From contig JAOPXU010000347.1 of NCBI GenBank assembly GCA_025964985.1, positions 1 through 47,631 of the forward strand: DNA of 47,631 nt, read 5' to 3'. This DNA is from Nocardioides sp. (GTDB lineage Bacteria; Actinomycetota; Actinomycetes; Propionibacteriales; Nocardioidaceae). Each line of letters opens with the position of its first letter. Position 1 is the first letter of the stretch. Shown here piece by piece: positions 18,238 through 28,957 of this stretch. Under the pieces are notes generated by a model, which was not told where the DNA came from, ran no database searches, and was given only the letters and a program-made list of their open reading frames with translations. Made by a program: the position numbers and the translations under genes.

Positions 18238-18252
18238 TGAGAATGATTCTCG
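18238..18252. promoter_or_regulatory. Zur-box-like palindrome upstream of znuA
   Basis: TGAGAATGATTCTCG; core GAGAATGATTCTC is a 13-bp palindrome. Confidence 0.75.
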
Positions 18253-18273
18253 TTCTGATGTAGGCTCCGCTCC

Positions 18274-19197
18274 ATGAACCGCGTCCTCCTCACCGCCAGC
18301 ACGTCCCTCCTCGCCCTCGGCGCCCTGACCGCCTGCGGTTCCGACGACGCCGACGACGCCGGGTCCTCGACCGGCGGTGACCGGATCACGGTGGTCGCCT
18401 CGACCAACGTGTGGGGCGACGTGGCCGCAGCGGTCGGCGGTGACCTGGTCGAGGTCACCTCGGTGATCGACGACCCGTCGAAGGACCCGCACGAGTACGA
18501 GGCCGACGCCGACACCCTGCTCACCGTGTCGAAGGCCGACGTCGTCGTCGAGAACGGCGGCGGGTTCGACGACTTCATGGCCACGATGCTGTCGTCGGCC
18601 GACACCGACGCCCCCGTCGTCAACGCCTTCGACGTCTCCGGCAAGGAGGCGGCGGCGCCCGAGGGCACCGAGGTCAACGAGCACGTCTGGTACGACGTCC
18701 CGACGGTCGCCATGGTCGCCACCGAGATCGCGGCGCGGCTGGGCGAGGCCGACCCCGACAACGCCGACACCTACGTCGCCAACGCCGAGTCGTTCACCGG
18801 CGAGCTCGACGCCCTCACCGCCACCGAGGCCGAGCTGAAGACCGAGCTGAGCGGCACGCCCGTGGGCGTCACCGAGCCGCTGCCGGTCTACCTCGCCGAC
18901 GCCCTCGGCCTCGAGGACCAGACCCCGGAGGAGTTCGCCGAAGCCGTCGAGGAGGGCGAGGACGTCCCGGTCGCGGTGCTGCAGGAGACCCTCGGCCTCA
19001 TCGAGGACGGCGGCATCGACCTGCTGTTCTACAACGACCAGACGACCAGCCCGGTCACCGAGCAGGTCCGCGACGCCGCCGAGTCGGCCGGCGTCCCGGT
19101 CGTGCCGGTCAGCGAGATCCTGCCCGAGGGCGTCGACTACCTGACCTGGATGCGCGGCAACATCGACGCGGTGTCCGCCGCGCTGAGCGTCCAGTGA
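18274..19197 (+). CDS. znuA: zinc ABC transporter substrate-binding lipoprotein ZnuA-like
   Basis: Lipobox LGALTACGS; DPSKDPHEYE, NEHVWYDVPTV metal-ligand regions. Confidence 0.85.
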   Translation: MNRVLLTASTSLLALGALTACGSDDADDAGSSTGGDRITVVASTNVWGDVAAAVGGDLVEVTSVIDDPSKDPHEYEADADTLLTVSKADVVVENGGGFDDFMATMLSSADTDAPVVNAFDVSGKEAAAPEGTEVNEHVWYDVPTVAMVATEIAARLGEADPDNADTYVANAESFTGELDALTATEAELKTELSGTPVGVTEPLPVYLADALGLEDQTPEEFAEAVEEGEDVPVAVLQETLGLIEDGGIDLLFYNDQTTSPVTEQVRDAAESAGVPVVPVSEILPEGVDYLTWMRGNIDAVSAALSVQ

Positions 19198-19973
19198 GCG
19201 TCCTGTCGCTGCGCGGCGCCTCCCTCGAACTGGGGGGCCGCGAGCTGTGGAGCGGGCTCGACCTCGACATCGAGCCCGGCACGTTCGTCACCGTGCTCGG
19301 GCCCAACGGCTCGGGCAAGTCGAGCCTGGTCAAGGTGGCCCTCGGGATGCGCGCGCTGACCAGCGGCACCGCCGAGGTGGGCGGGCGCCCGGTGCGCCGC
19401 GGCGACCACCGCGTCGGCTACGTCCCGCAGCACCAGGGCTACGACGCCGACACCCCGCTGCGCGGTCGGGACCTGGTGCAGCTCGGCGTCGACGGCCACC
19501 GCTGGGGACTGCCGTCCCTGCGCCGCTCGGCGGTCGTGGCCGACCGGCTGCGCCAGGTCGAGGCCGAGCACCTGGGCGGCGTACGGCTCGGCCGCATGTC
19601 GGGCGGGGAGCAGCAGCGGGTGCGCATCGCGCAGGCCCTCGCCACCGACCCCGACCTGCTGTTGTGCGACGAGCCGCTGCTCTCGCTCGACCCGCGCCAC
19701 CAGGCCCGCGTCGTCGAGCTGCTCGACCGGCGCCGCCGTGAGCACGGCACCGCCGTGGTGTTCGTGACCCACGAGATCAACCCGGTGCTCGGCGTGACCG
19801 ACCTGGTGCTCTACCTGCGCGCCGGGCGCTTCGTCCTCGGCACCCCCGACGAGGTCCTGCGCAGCGACGTCCTGTCCTCCCTCTACGGCGCGCCCGTCGA
19901 GGTCGTACGACGCCGCGACCGGATCGCCGTCCTCTGCGACTGCGAGCCCGAGACCTGGACCGAGGCCGGCTGA
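19194..19973 (+). CDS. znuC: zinc ABC transporter ATP-binding protein ZnuC-like
   Basis: Walker A GPNGSGKSS, signature MSGGEQQRVRIAQAL, Walker B LLLCDEP. Confidence 0.9.
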   Translation: MSVLSLRGASLELGGRELWSGLDLDIEPGTFVTVLGPNGSGKSSLVKVALGMRALTSGTAEVGGRPVRRGDHRVGYVPQHQGYDADTPLRGRDLVQLGVDGHRWGLPSLRRSAVVADRLRQVEAEHLGGVRLGRMSGGEQQRVRIAQALATDPDLLLCDEPLLSLDPRHQARVVELLDRRRREHGTAVVFVTHEINPVLGVTDLVLYLRAGRFVLGTPDEVLRSDVLSSLYGAPVEVVRRRDRIAVLCDCEPETWTEAG

Positions 19974-20869
19974 TGGACCTGTCGGTGTCGGACTTCGTCG
20001 ACTTCAGCAACTACGGCGAGCTGCTGCCGCTGGTGCAGAACAGCCTGTGGGCCGGCGCCGCGCTCGGCCTGCTCGGCGGGCTCGTCGGGGTGTTCGTCAT
20101 CGCGCGCGACCTGCCGTTCGCGGTGCACGGCGTGAGCGAGATGTCGTTCGCCGGGGCCGCGGCCGCGCTGCTGCTCGGGGGCAGCGTGGTCGTCGGCTCG
20201 TTCGTCGGTTCGGTGGTCGCCGCCGCCCTGATCGCCGTGCTCGGGGCGCGGGCCCGCGAGCGCAACTCGGTCATCGGGGTGCTGATGCCGTTCGGCCTCG
20301 GCCTCGGCATCCTCTTCCTCGCGCTGTACGACGGCCGCTCGGCCAACAAGTTCGGCCTGCTGACCGGCCAGATCGTCGCCGTCGACGACGACCGCCTCAG
20401 CCTGATGGCCGGCACCGCCTTCGTCGTGGTCGCGGTGCTGGCGGTCATCTGGCGACCACTCATGTTCGCCAGCGTCGACCCTGACGTCGCCGCGGCCCGC
20501 GGCGTCCCGGTCGGGCTGCTGCACTGGGTCTTCATGCTGCTGCTGGGCTGCACGGTCGCCGTCGCGGTCCAGGTCGTCGGCGCCCTGCTGGTGCTGGCCC
20601 TGCTGTGCACGCCGGCCGCCGCCGCGAGCCGGGTCACGACCTCGCCGGTCCTGCTGCCGCTGCTGTCGTCGGCGTTCGCGCTGACCGCGATGCTCGGCGG
20701 CACGTTCCTGGCGCTGGGCACCGCGATCCCGATCAGCCCCTACGTCACGACGATCTCCTTCGCGCTCTACCTGGTGGCGCGGCTGGTCGGCCGACCGGAC
20801 GAGCGCGGCGAGCCGGCGACGGCGCCCGCTGAGCTCCCACGCCGGTCCCCGGCCGTGATGGGGGCCTAG
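19973..20869 (+). CDS. znuB: zinc ABC transporter permease ZnuB-like (ABC-3 family)
   Basis: Multi-pass ABC-3 family features (AVHGVSEMSFAGAAAALLLG; ALLVLALLCTPAAAASR). Confidence 0.88.
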   Translation: MDLSVSDFVDFSNYGELLPLVQNSLWAGAALGLLGGLVGVFVIARDLPFAVHGVSEMSFAGAAAALLLGGSVVVGSFVGSVVAAALIAVLGARARERNSVIGVLMPFGLGLGILFLALYDGRSANKFGLLTGQIVAVDDDRLSLMAGTAFVVVAVLAVIWRPLMFASVDPDVAAARGVPVGLLHWVFMLLLGCTVAVAVQVVGALLVLALLCTPAAAASRVTTSPVLLPLLSSAFALTAMLGGTFLALGTAIPISPYVTTISFALYLVARLVGRPDERGEPATAPAELPRRSPAVMGA

Positions 20870-20919
20870 CCGCACCGCGGCCGTCCGGTCGACGGCCGGG
20901 CGGCGTACCCTCCTGGACC

Positions 20920-21381
20920 GTGGCCTCCCGACGTGGTGCTGACCGCCGAGCAGTCGGCTGGTCCCTGGTCGGGCTCGTCGTGCTGGCGGTGCTCGTGGCC
21001 GGCCCGCGGGCGGGGTCGGAGCCCGAGGCCGCGCGCGAGGCGCCGCCGGCCTCGCCGCTGCAGCTGTGCGGGTCGCTGGAGCGGATGGCCGCCACCCGCG
21101 ACGACCTCGTCGACGGCTCCCCCACCACGACCATGCGCGACCTGCGTGCGGCGGCCAGCCGGGCCCGGTCGGTCGGCGCCCGCACCGAGGGTCTCGGCCC
21201 CCAGGCGCGGGCCGGGCTCGACTACTTCACCGGCCTGTTCCTGGCCCTGCCCGAGCAGCCGACGACCGAGCAGCTGCTGAGCTCAGGTGCCCCGGCCTCG
21301 GTCACCGACCAGGCCCACGCCGACGCCTTCGTCTCGTGGCTGCAGGGCACCTGCCCACAGGCCGGCGCTCCGGCGGCCTGA
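20920..21381 (+). CDS. hypothetical secreted/membrane-anchored protein
   Basis: GTG start, N-terminal TM (VGWSLVGLVVLAVLVAG). Confidence 0.55.
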   Translation: MASRRGADRRAVGWSLVGLVVLAVLVAGPRAGSEPEAAREAPPASPLQLCGSLERMAATRDDLVDGSPTTTMRDLRAAASRARSVGARTEGLGPQARAGLDYFTGLFLALPEQPTTEQLLSSGAPASVTDQAHADAFVSWLQGTCPQAGAPAA

Positions 21382-21516
21382 CCAGCCTGCGCCGGCTCGT
21401 GGACGACGCGCTCGAGCAGGCCGGCGAGACGCCCGAGCCGGCGGCACCCAGGGCACCGGCCGACCAGCAGGCGCTGGACGACCACCTCGCCGCGAGCTGC
21501 CCCGCCTGAGCGCTGC

Positions 21517-22755
21517 TCAGGCGGAGGTGGTCCCCGGCTCGAGCCGGGACCCGCCGGGCAGCACCGTCCCGGCCGGGACCGAGCACCCGCGACCGACGAT
21601 CGTGATGGCGTCGGAGTCGTCGAGGTCGGTGTCGGCCGAGCCGATCCGGGCGTCGGCGCCGATGTCGCAGCCGGTGTCGAGGATGCTCCGCTCGACCCGC
21701 GCCCCGGCGCGCACGACGGTGTCGGCGAACACCACGCTGTCGACGACCTCGGCCCCCGCCTCCACGACGGCGCCCGGACCCAGCACGCTGCGGCGTACGA
21801 CGCCCGCGACGGTCGACCCGGGGCTCACCAGGCTGTCGCTGACGACGGCGCCGTCGAGCACCCGCGCCGGTGGGCGCTGCGGCTGGTGGCTGATGATCGG
21901 CCAGCCGGGCACGTCGAGCACCCCGACGCCGTCGAGCAGCACGTCGCGGTGCGCGCGCAGGTAGAGGTGGGGCTGGCCGACGTCGCGCCAATAGCCGGGC
22001 AGCGAGTGCGCGACGGTGCGTCCGCGCTCGACCAGGCGCGGCAGCAGGTGCTCGCCGAAGTCGCCGATGCCGGTGTCACCGGCCTCGGCCCCGGCGCCGA
22101 GCTCGCGGTGCAGGTCGTCGAGGACGCCGGCGAGGACCGTCGGGTCGTAGGCGAAGATCTCGGCCGAGACGAGTCCCGAGGCGGGGTCGTCGGGCTTGTA
22201 GTCGAAGGCGGTGACCCGGCCGGTGTCGTCGATCGAGACGACGGCGTGGTCGCCGGCCTCCTCGACGTCGACCGCGGTGGTCACCACGGTGCACTCGGCC
22301 CCGGAGGCCAGGTGGGCGTCGACGAGCTCGGCGAGGTCGAGGCGGTAGACGTGGTCGGCGCTCATCACCAGCAGCACGTCGGGATCGAAGCGCTGCACCT
22401 GCGCGCGGATGCGGAACAGCTCGTCGGCGTTGCCCGTCGCGAAGCCCTCCTCGTCGAGGGAGCCGGTGCCCTGCTGCGGCATCAGCAGGCGCAGGCCGCC
22501 GTCGTTGCGGTCGAGGTTCCAGGGCCGCCCGTTGGCGACCTGCTCCTCCATCGTCGAGGCGAGGTACTGCACCGAGAGCCACACGTCGTCGATGCCGCTG
22601 TGGGCGAGGTTGGACAGCGGGAAGTCGACCAGCTGGTAGACGCCGGCGAACGGCAGCGCCGGCTTGGCGCGCTCGCGGGTCAGCACGTCCATGCGCGAGC
22701 CGGCCCCTCCGGCCTGGATGATCGCGAGGACTCTCGGACGCCGGTATGGGGCCAT
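21517..22755 (-). CDS. glucose-1-phosphate adenylyltransferase-family nucleotidyltransferase (GlgC-like)
   Basis: IIQAGGAGSRMDVLTRERAKPALPFAGVYQLVDFPLSNLAHSGI; C-terminal left-handed beta-helix-like repeats. Confidence 0.85.
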   Translation of the reverse strand: MAPYRRPRVLAIIQAGGAGSRMDVLTRERAKPALPFAGVYQLVDFPLSNLAHSGIDDVWLSVQYLASTMEEQVANGRPWNLDRNDGGLRLLMPQQGTGSLDEEGFATGNADELFRIRAQVQRFDPDVLLVMSADHVYRLDLAELVDAHLASGAECTVVTTAVDVEEAGDHAVVSIDDTGRVTAFDYKPDDPASGLVSAEIFAYDPTVLAGVLDDLHRELGAGAEAGDTGIGDFGEHLLPRLVERGRTVAHSLPGYWRDVGQPHLYLRAHRDVLLDGVGVLDVPGWPIISHQPQRPPARVLDGAVVSDSLVSPGSTVAGVVRRSVLGPGAVVEAGAEVVDSVVFADTVVRAGARVERSILDTGCDIGADARIGSADTDLDDSDAITIVGRGCSVPAGTVLPGGSRLEPGTTSA

Positions 22756-22772
22756 GAGGCATCGTTCCACGC

Positions 22773-23909
22773 GTGCTCCGCGCCGTCCTCGCCCTTCTGG
22801 TCGGTGTGCTGGTGCTCGGTCTGTACCTCGGCTGGCTGCACCAGCGACTCGTCGTCGCCCCGGAGCTGCCCCGGCCGTGGCGCCGCGTCGTCGACGCCGT
22901 GCTCGCCCTCGGCGTCGTCGCCTTCGTCGCCGCCGCGGCGCTCCTGCGCCAGGGCGACCCTGCCACCACGCGCCCGGTCGTCTGGGTGGGGATGACGACG
23001 CTGGCGGTGGCGCTCTACCTGACGATCGGCCTGGTCCTGCTCGGCCTCGTCGCGCTCGGCCTGCGCCTCGCCGGGCGCACCGCCGCCCGCACCCGCGTGC
23101 TGCGCACCGGCACCGCTGCGGTCGTCGTGCTGGCGCTCGCCGTGACGGCGTACGGCGTGGTGGCGGCGACGCGACCAGGCGTGCGCACGACCGAGGTGCG
23201 GGTCGCGGACCTGCCGGCGGAGCACGACGGGCTCCGGGTCGTGCTGCTGACCGACCTGCACGTGGGCGCCCTGCACGACGCGTCCTGGACCCGGGAGGTG
23301 GTCGACCTCGTCATGGCGCAGGAGCCCGACCTCGTGCTCCTCGGCGGAGACCTGGTCGACGGCCGACCGGGCGACGTCGCCGACTACCTGGACCCGCTGG
23401 CCGCCCTCGACGCACCCCTCGGCGTCCACGGCGTGATCGGCAACCACGAGCTCCTGACCGGCGACGACGACGCGCGCCGCTGGATCGAGGTCTACGAGGG
23501 CCTCGGCGTCGACGTGCTGGCCAACGAGTCCGTCGAGCTCGGCCCGGGCCTCGTGCTCGTCGGCGTCCACGACGCCACCGGCACCGGTGACCTCGCCCCC
23601 GACCCGGAGCGTGCCCTGGCCGGCGTCGACCCCGACGACACGCTGCTCCACCTCGCCCACGAGCCGCGCCAGGTCGAGGACCTGCCGCCCGGCTCGGGCG
23701 TCGACCTGCAGCTGTCGGGCCACACCCACGGCGGCCAGCTGTGGCCGGTGCACCTGCTCGTGGGCCTGACCGACCCCGTCGTCGCGGGCTACGACGCCGA
23801 CGTGGACGGCGTCCCCGTGCTCGTCAGCCGGGGGGTCGGCACGTCGGGCCCTCCCGCACGCGTCCTGGCCCCGCCCGAGGTCGACGTCGTCGTCCTGCGG
23901 ACCCGATGA
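22773..23909 (+). CDS. membrane-anchored metallophosphoesterase
   Basis: LLTDLHVGA, GGDLVDGR, GNHE, SGHTHGGQLWP motifs; N-terminal TM helices. Confidence 0.9.
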   Translation: MLRAVLALLVGVLVLGLYLGWLHQRLVVAPELPRPWRRVVDAVLALGVVAFVAAAALLRQGDPATTRPVVWVGMTTLAVALYLTIGLVLLGLVALGLRLAGRTAARTRVLRTGTAAVVVLALAVTAYGVVAATRPGVRTTEVRVADLPAEHDGLRVVLLTDLHVGALHDASWTREVVDLVMAQEPDLVLLGGDLVDGRPGDVADYLDPLAALDAPLGVHGVIGNHELLTGDDDARRWIEVYEGLGVDVLANESVELGPGLVLVGVHDATGTGDLAPDPERALAGVDPDDTLLHLAHEPRQVEDLPPGSGVDLQLSGHTHGGQLWPVHLLVGLTDPVVAGYDADVDGVPVLVSRGVGTSGPPARVLAPPEVDVVVLRTR

Positions 23910-23931
23910 CCACCCGTCGCCTGACCGCCCT

Positions 23932-25809
23932 GTGACCCGGACGGACCGGGACGAGGCCTGGGGCCCGAGCCGAGGAGACACCCCGGCGGGACACCACGAC
24001 GGCATGGCGGACGCGCTCACCCAGGCGGCGGCGGTCAACGAGCCCCGTCCCGTTCCTCACCCCGACGGAGACCTGGGCTGGGCTAGTCTCCCCCCGGGCC
24101 CAGCAACGGTCCGACACCGTCGTGCTCGCACCACGACCCTCCCGCCGCGGAGACCTCAGCCCGTGCCCGGTCCGCGCTCCACCCGCACGCCACCGCGTCA
24201 GGCGGAGGGCTCCTACGCCGCCCCGTGGTGGCTCTGGCAGGTGCCGACCGCGCTCTTCACCACGGCCTGCGCCCTGCTGCTGGTCGCCACCGACCGTCGC
24301 GTGCCCGTCGTGGTGGCCGCCGCCCTGGCCGTGGCGCTCGTGGTCGGGGTGTGCGTGGTGGGCGCGACCGGTCCGGCCGACCGGCGGGCCGGCGTCCTGC
24401 TGCCGGTGACCGACCTGGTGGCGGCGGCGCTGGTGCACGGCGCCGCGGGCCCCACGACCTGGTCGACGATCCTGCTCTGCGGGCTGCCGGTGGCCTGGCT
24501 GGCGTTCGCGTTCGGCGCCGTCGGCGCCGTGGTCGGGTGCGTGTCCGTCGTGGTCGTCGCGGTCGCGCCGTTCGTGGCGGGCAGCGACCTGCCGTCGACG
24601 TCGACCGGGTGGGCCGACGCGGTCGTGCCCGCGCTCGGCCTCCTCGTCATGGCGGTGGTGACCTACGGCGCCAGCCGCGGCCTGCGGGCGGCGCGGACCG
24701 AGCTGACCGCACGCACGGACGCGCTCGAGCTGCAGGTGCTCACGACCGCCGCCGTGCTCGAGGCGGTCGACGCCGCGGTCTGGGTCTTCGTGCCCGGTCG
24801 TGACGTGGTGCGCAACGACGCCGCGGCCCGCCTCGCCGACCGCAGCCGGTCGGCGGGCGGTGACCAGGTCTTCGGCCCCGACCGTCGTACGCCGGTCCCC
24901 CGGCACGAGCAGGCCCACGTGCGGGCGGTGCAGGGTGAGTCGTTCCAGGGCCTGCTGCACTGGGTGGGCCGGCCTGAGGACCAGGTGGCCGTGGTGTGCG
25001 CCGCGCACCAGATGCGCGACGACAGCGGCGCCGAGCGGGGGTCGGTGCTCTCGGCGTGGGACGCGACCGCGGTCCTCGACTCGATGCGGGTGCGCGAGGA
25101 GTTCCTCAGCACGGTCTCCCACGAGCTGCGCACCCCGCTCACCTCGATCATGGGCCACCTCGAGCTGCTCGAGGACCACCTCGCCGACGGTCCGCTCGAC
25201 CCCACGACCGGCCGGCGGCACCTGTCCGTCGCGCGCCGCAACGCGCTGACCCTCACCGACCGGGTCGAGCAGCTCCTGACCGCGGGCGACGGCACCGACA
25301 CGGGGTCGGTGCGCCCCGTGGTCATCGACGTCGCCGCGCTCGTGCGCGCCACCGTCGACCGCCACCGCGCGGGCGCGGCCCGCGCGCGGCTCGGGCTCGA
25401 CGTCGTCGGGCCCGCGACGCTGCTGGGCTGCGTCGACCCCATCGCCCTGGACCGGGTGCTCGAGAACCTGCTGACCAACGCCCTGAAGTACTCCGAGCGC
25501 GGCCGGGTGGTGGTCGACCTCGCCGCCCGGCCCGACCGCCCCGCCCGCCCCGACCGGGCCGCCGAGCTGGACGACGGCCCCACCGGCTTCGTGCTCAGCG
25601 TCAGCGACTCCGGCGCCGGGCTGCAGGAGCACGAGGCCCGCCACGTGTTCGAGCGCTTCTACCGTGCCGAGGCCGCCACCCGTGGGGTGGTGCCGGGCAT
25701 CGGCATCGGCCTCGCGGTGGTCAAGCAGCTGGTCGAGTCGCACGGCGGCACGGTGTCGGTCCGCAGCCGTCCGGGCGTCGGCACGACGTTCGTCGTCACC
25801 ATGCCCTGA
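23932..25809 (+). CDS. membrane sensor histidine kinase (PAS-like region, HisKA, HATPase)
   Basis: H box FLSTVSHELRTPLTSIMGHLELL; N box ENLLTNALKYS; VSDSGAGL, GIGIGLAVVKQLVESHGG; true start may be downstream of 23932. Confidence 0.85.
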   Translation: MTRTDRDEAWGPSRGDTPAGHHDGMADALTQAAAVNEPRPVPHPDGDLGWASLPPGPATVRHRRARTTTLPPRRPQPVPGPRSTRTPPRQAEGSYAAPWWLWQVPTALFTTACALLLVATDRRVPVVVAAALAVALVVGVCVVGATGPADRRAGVLLPVTDLVAAALVHGAAGPTTWSTILLCGLPVAWLAFAFGAVGAVVGCVSVVVVAVAPFVAGSDLPSTSTGWADAVVPALGLLVMAVVTYGASRGLRAARTELTARTDALELQVLTTAAVLEAVDAAVWVFVPGRDVVRNDAAARLADRSRSAGGDQVFGPDRRTPVPRHEQAHVRAVQGESFQGLLHWVGRPEDQVAVVCAAHQMRDDSGAERGSVLSAWDATAVLDSMRVREEFLSTVSHELRTPLTSIMGHLELLEDHLADGPLDPTTGRRHLSVARRNALTLTDRVEQLLTAGDGTDTGSVRPVVIDVAALVRATVDRHRAGAARARLGLDVVGPATLLGCVDPIALDRVLENLLTNALKYSERGRVVVDLAARPDRPARPDRAAELDDGPTGFVLSVSDSGAGLQEHEARHVFERFYRAEAATRGVVPGIGIGLAVVKQLVESHGGTVSVRSRPGVGTTFVVTMP

Positions 25810-25993
25810 GGCGGTCCTCCGCCAGAGCGCCGCGACGGGTTGCACCCCTGCGGGGCGAGACAACCGGGGGTCGCGTCGTGTGTGCTGGACGCACGCGTCA
25901 CGGGCCGGGCCCGTCCCGAGGTCGCCAGGCCCGGTTCCTCCAACCACGGGGGTGCCGGGCCGCCTCGGGGGTCTGGTCGGGTCCTGCCCCGGG

Positions 25994-27849
<1,856 letters not shown>

Positions 27850-27853
<4 letters not shown>

Positions 27854-28881
27854 GCCGGCGGCGCCTCGTCGATCGCGTCACCGGTCTCGGCGACCAGGCG
27901 GCGTACGAGCTCGGCGGCCTCGAGGGCGTCCTGCGCGGAGTCGGTGAAGCGGGCGGCGGCGTGGGGCCGGTCGTGCGCCTTCGCCTGCGCCGCCAGCTCG
28001 GTGTTGAGTGCGGCCTTCTCCTCCAGGCTGCGCAGCGCCATCCACAGCGCGCTCTCGACGGCCACGCTCTGCCGCGCGACCAGGCTGGCCGAGGACCAGG
28101 CGTGGCCGACGCGGCAGCGGAAGCGGCGCAGCGGGCCGTCGTCGATGCGCCACAGGGACCCCGCGCAGTCGGGGCAGCCGTAGCCGGCCGGGGTGCCGGG
28201 CCGGTCGTCGTCGTGCATGGCGTCGGGGTCGAGCGCGGCCATGGCCGCCTCCTGGGACAGCTGGGACGAGGGACCGGTGCGGGGCTGGGGGTGGCGCTCG
28301 CCGAGCCACTCGACGATCCGGGCGGGCATCTCGGCGACCGGGACGCCGGCGTCGAGGCCGACCGCGGCCGCGGCCTGGCGCGGCATGCTGTCGTAGAGCG
28401 CCTCGTCGGGGTCCTGCACGAGGCAGATGCCCCCGCGCTGGGTGACGGTGACAGCACCGGCGGCGCCGTCGTCGAGCGCTCCGGAGAGCACGATCGCCAG
28501 GCAGTCCTGCGCCCAGGACCGGGCCGCGGTGCGGAAGAGGACGTCGACGGCGGGGCGGTGGCCGTTCTCGCGCGGGCCCCGGGTGAGGACCACGACGCCG
28601 TCCTGGACGACGAGGTGGTGGTCGGGCGGGGCCACCAGCACCTGGCCGGCCTCCAGCACGTCGCCGTCGCGGGCGTGGCGGACCGGCAGCGGGCCGGCGC
28701 GGTCGAGGATCGCGGGCAGCGCGCTCGCGCTCGTCGACGGCACGTGGAGCACCACGAGGACAGGGGCGGGCAGGTCGGCCGGCAGCCCGGCGACCAGCCG
28801 TTGCAGGGCCTCCACGCCCCCGGCGGACGCGCCGACGACGACGAGGCCTTGGGGTTCGAGTACGTCGGGCACCGGGGTCAC
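27850..28881 (-). CDS. CheB-type protein-glutamate methylesterase (stand-alone, no receiver domain)
   Basis: VVVGASAGGVEALQRLV, VVLHVPSTSASALPAIL, PPDHHLVVQDGVV, LSGALDDGAAG, RCRVGHAWS. Confidence 0.88.
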
Positions 28882-28957
28882 CTCTCCAGGGGTTCGCTCT
28901 TGCGGCGGTGGGAGGGATGATGGGCGCAAGCCCGAAACCTCGTGAGGTGATGATCGC

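Noticed and set aside
16387-18684. Long minus-strand ORF of 765 aa
   Set aside because: Antisense shadow of the permease/TIGR03943/znuA genes; low-complexity translation typical of high-GC third-position bias.
23824-25947. 707-aa minus-strand ORF
   Set aside because: Shadow ORF opposite the metallophosphoesterase and histidine kinase, which have clear catalytic motifs; the ORF composition is Gly/His/Arg/Asp low complexity.
25810-25993. Gap between histidine kinase and CheR as a possible ncRNA
   Set aside because: GC-rich with short complementary runs, but no clear hairpin or conserved element could be supported by eye.
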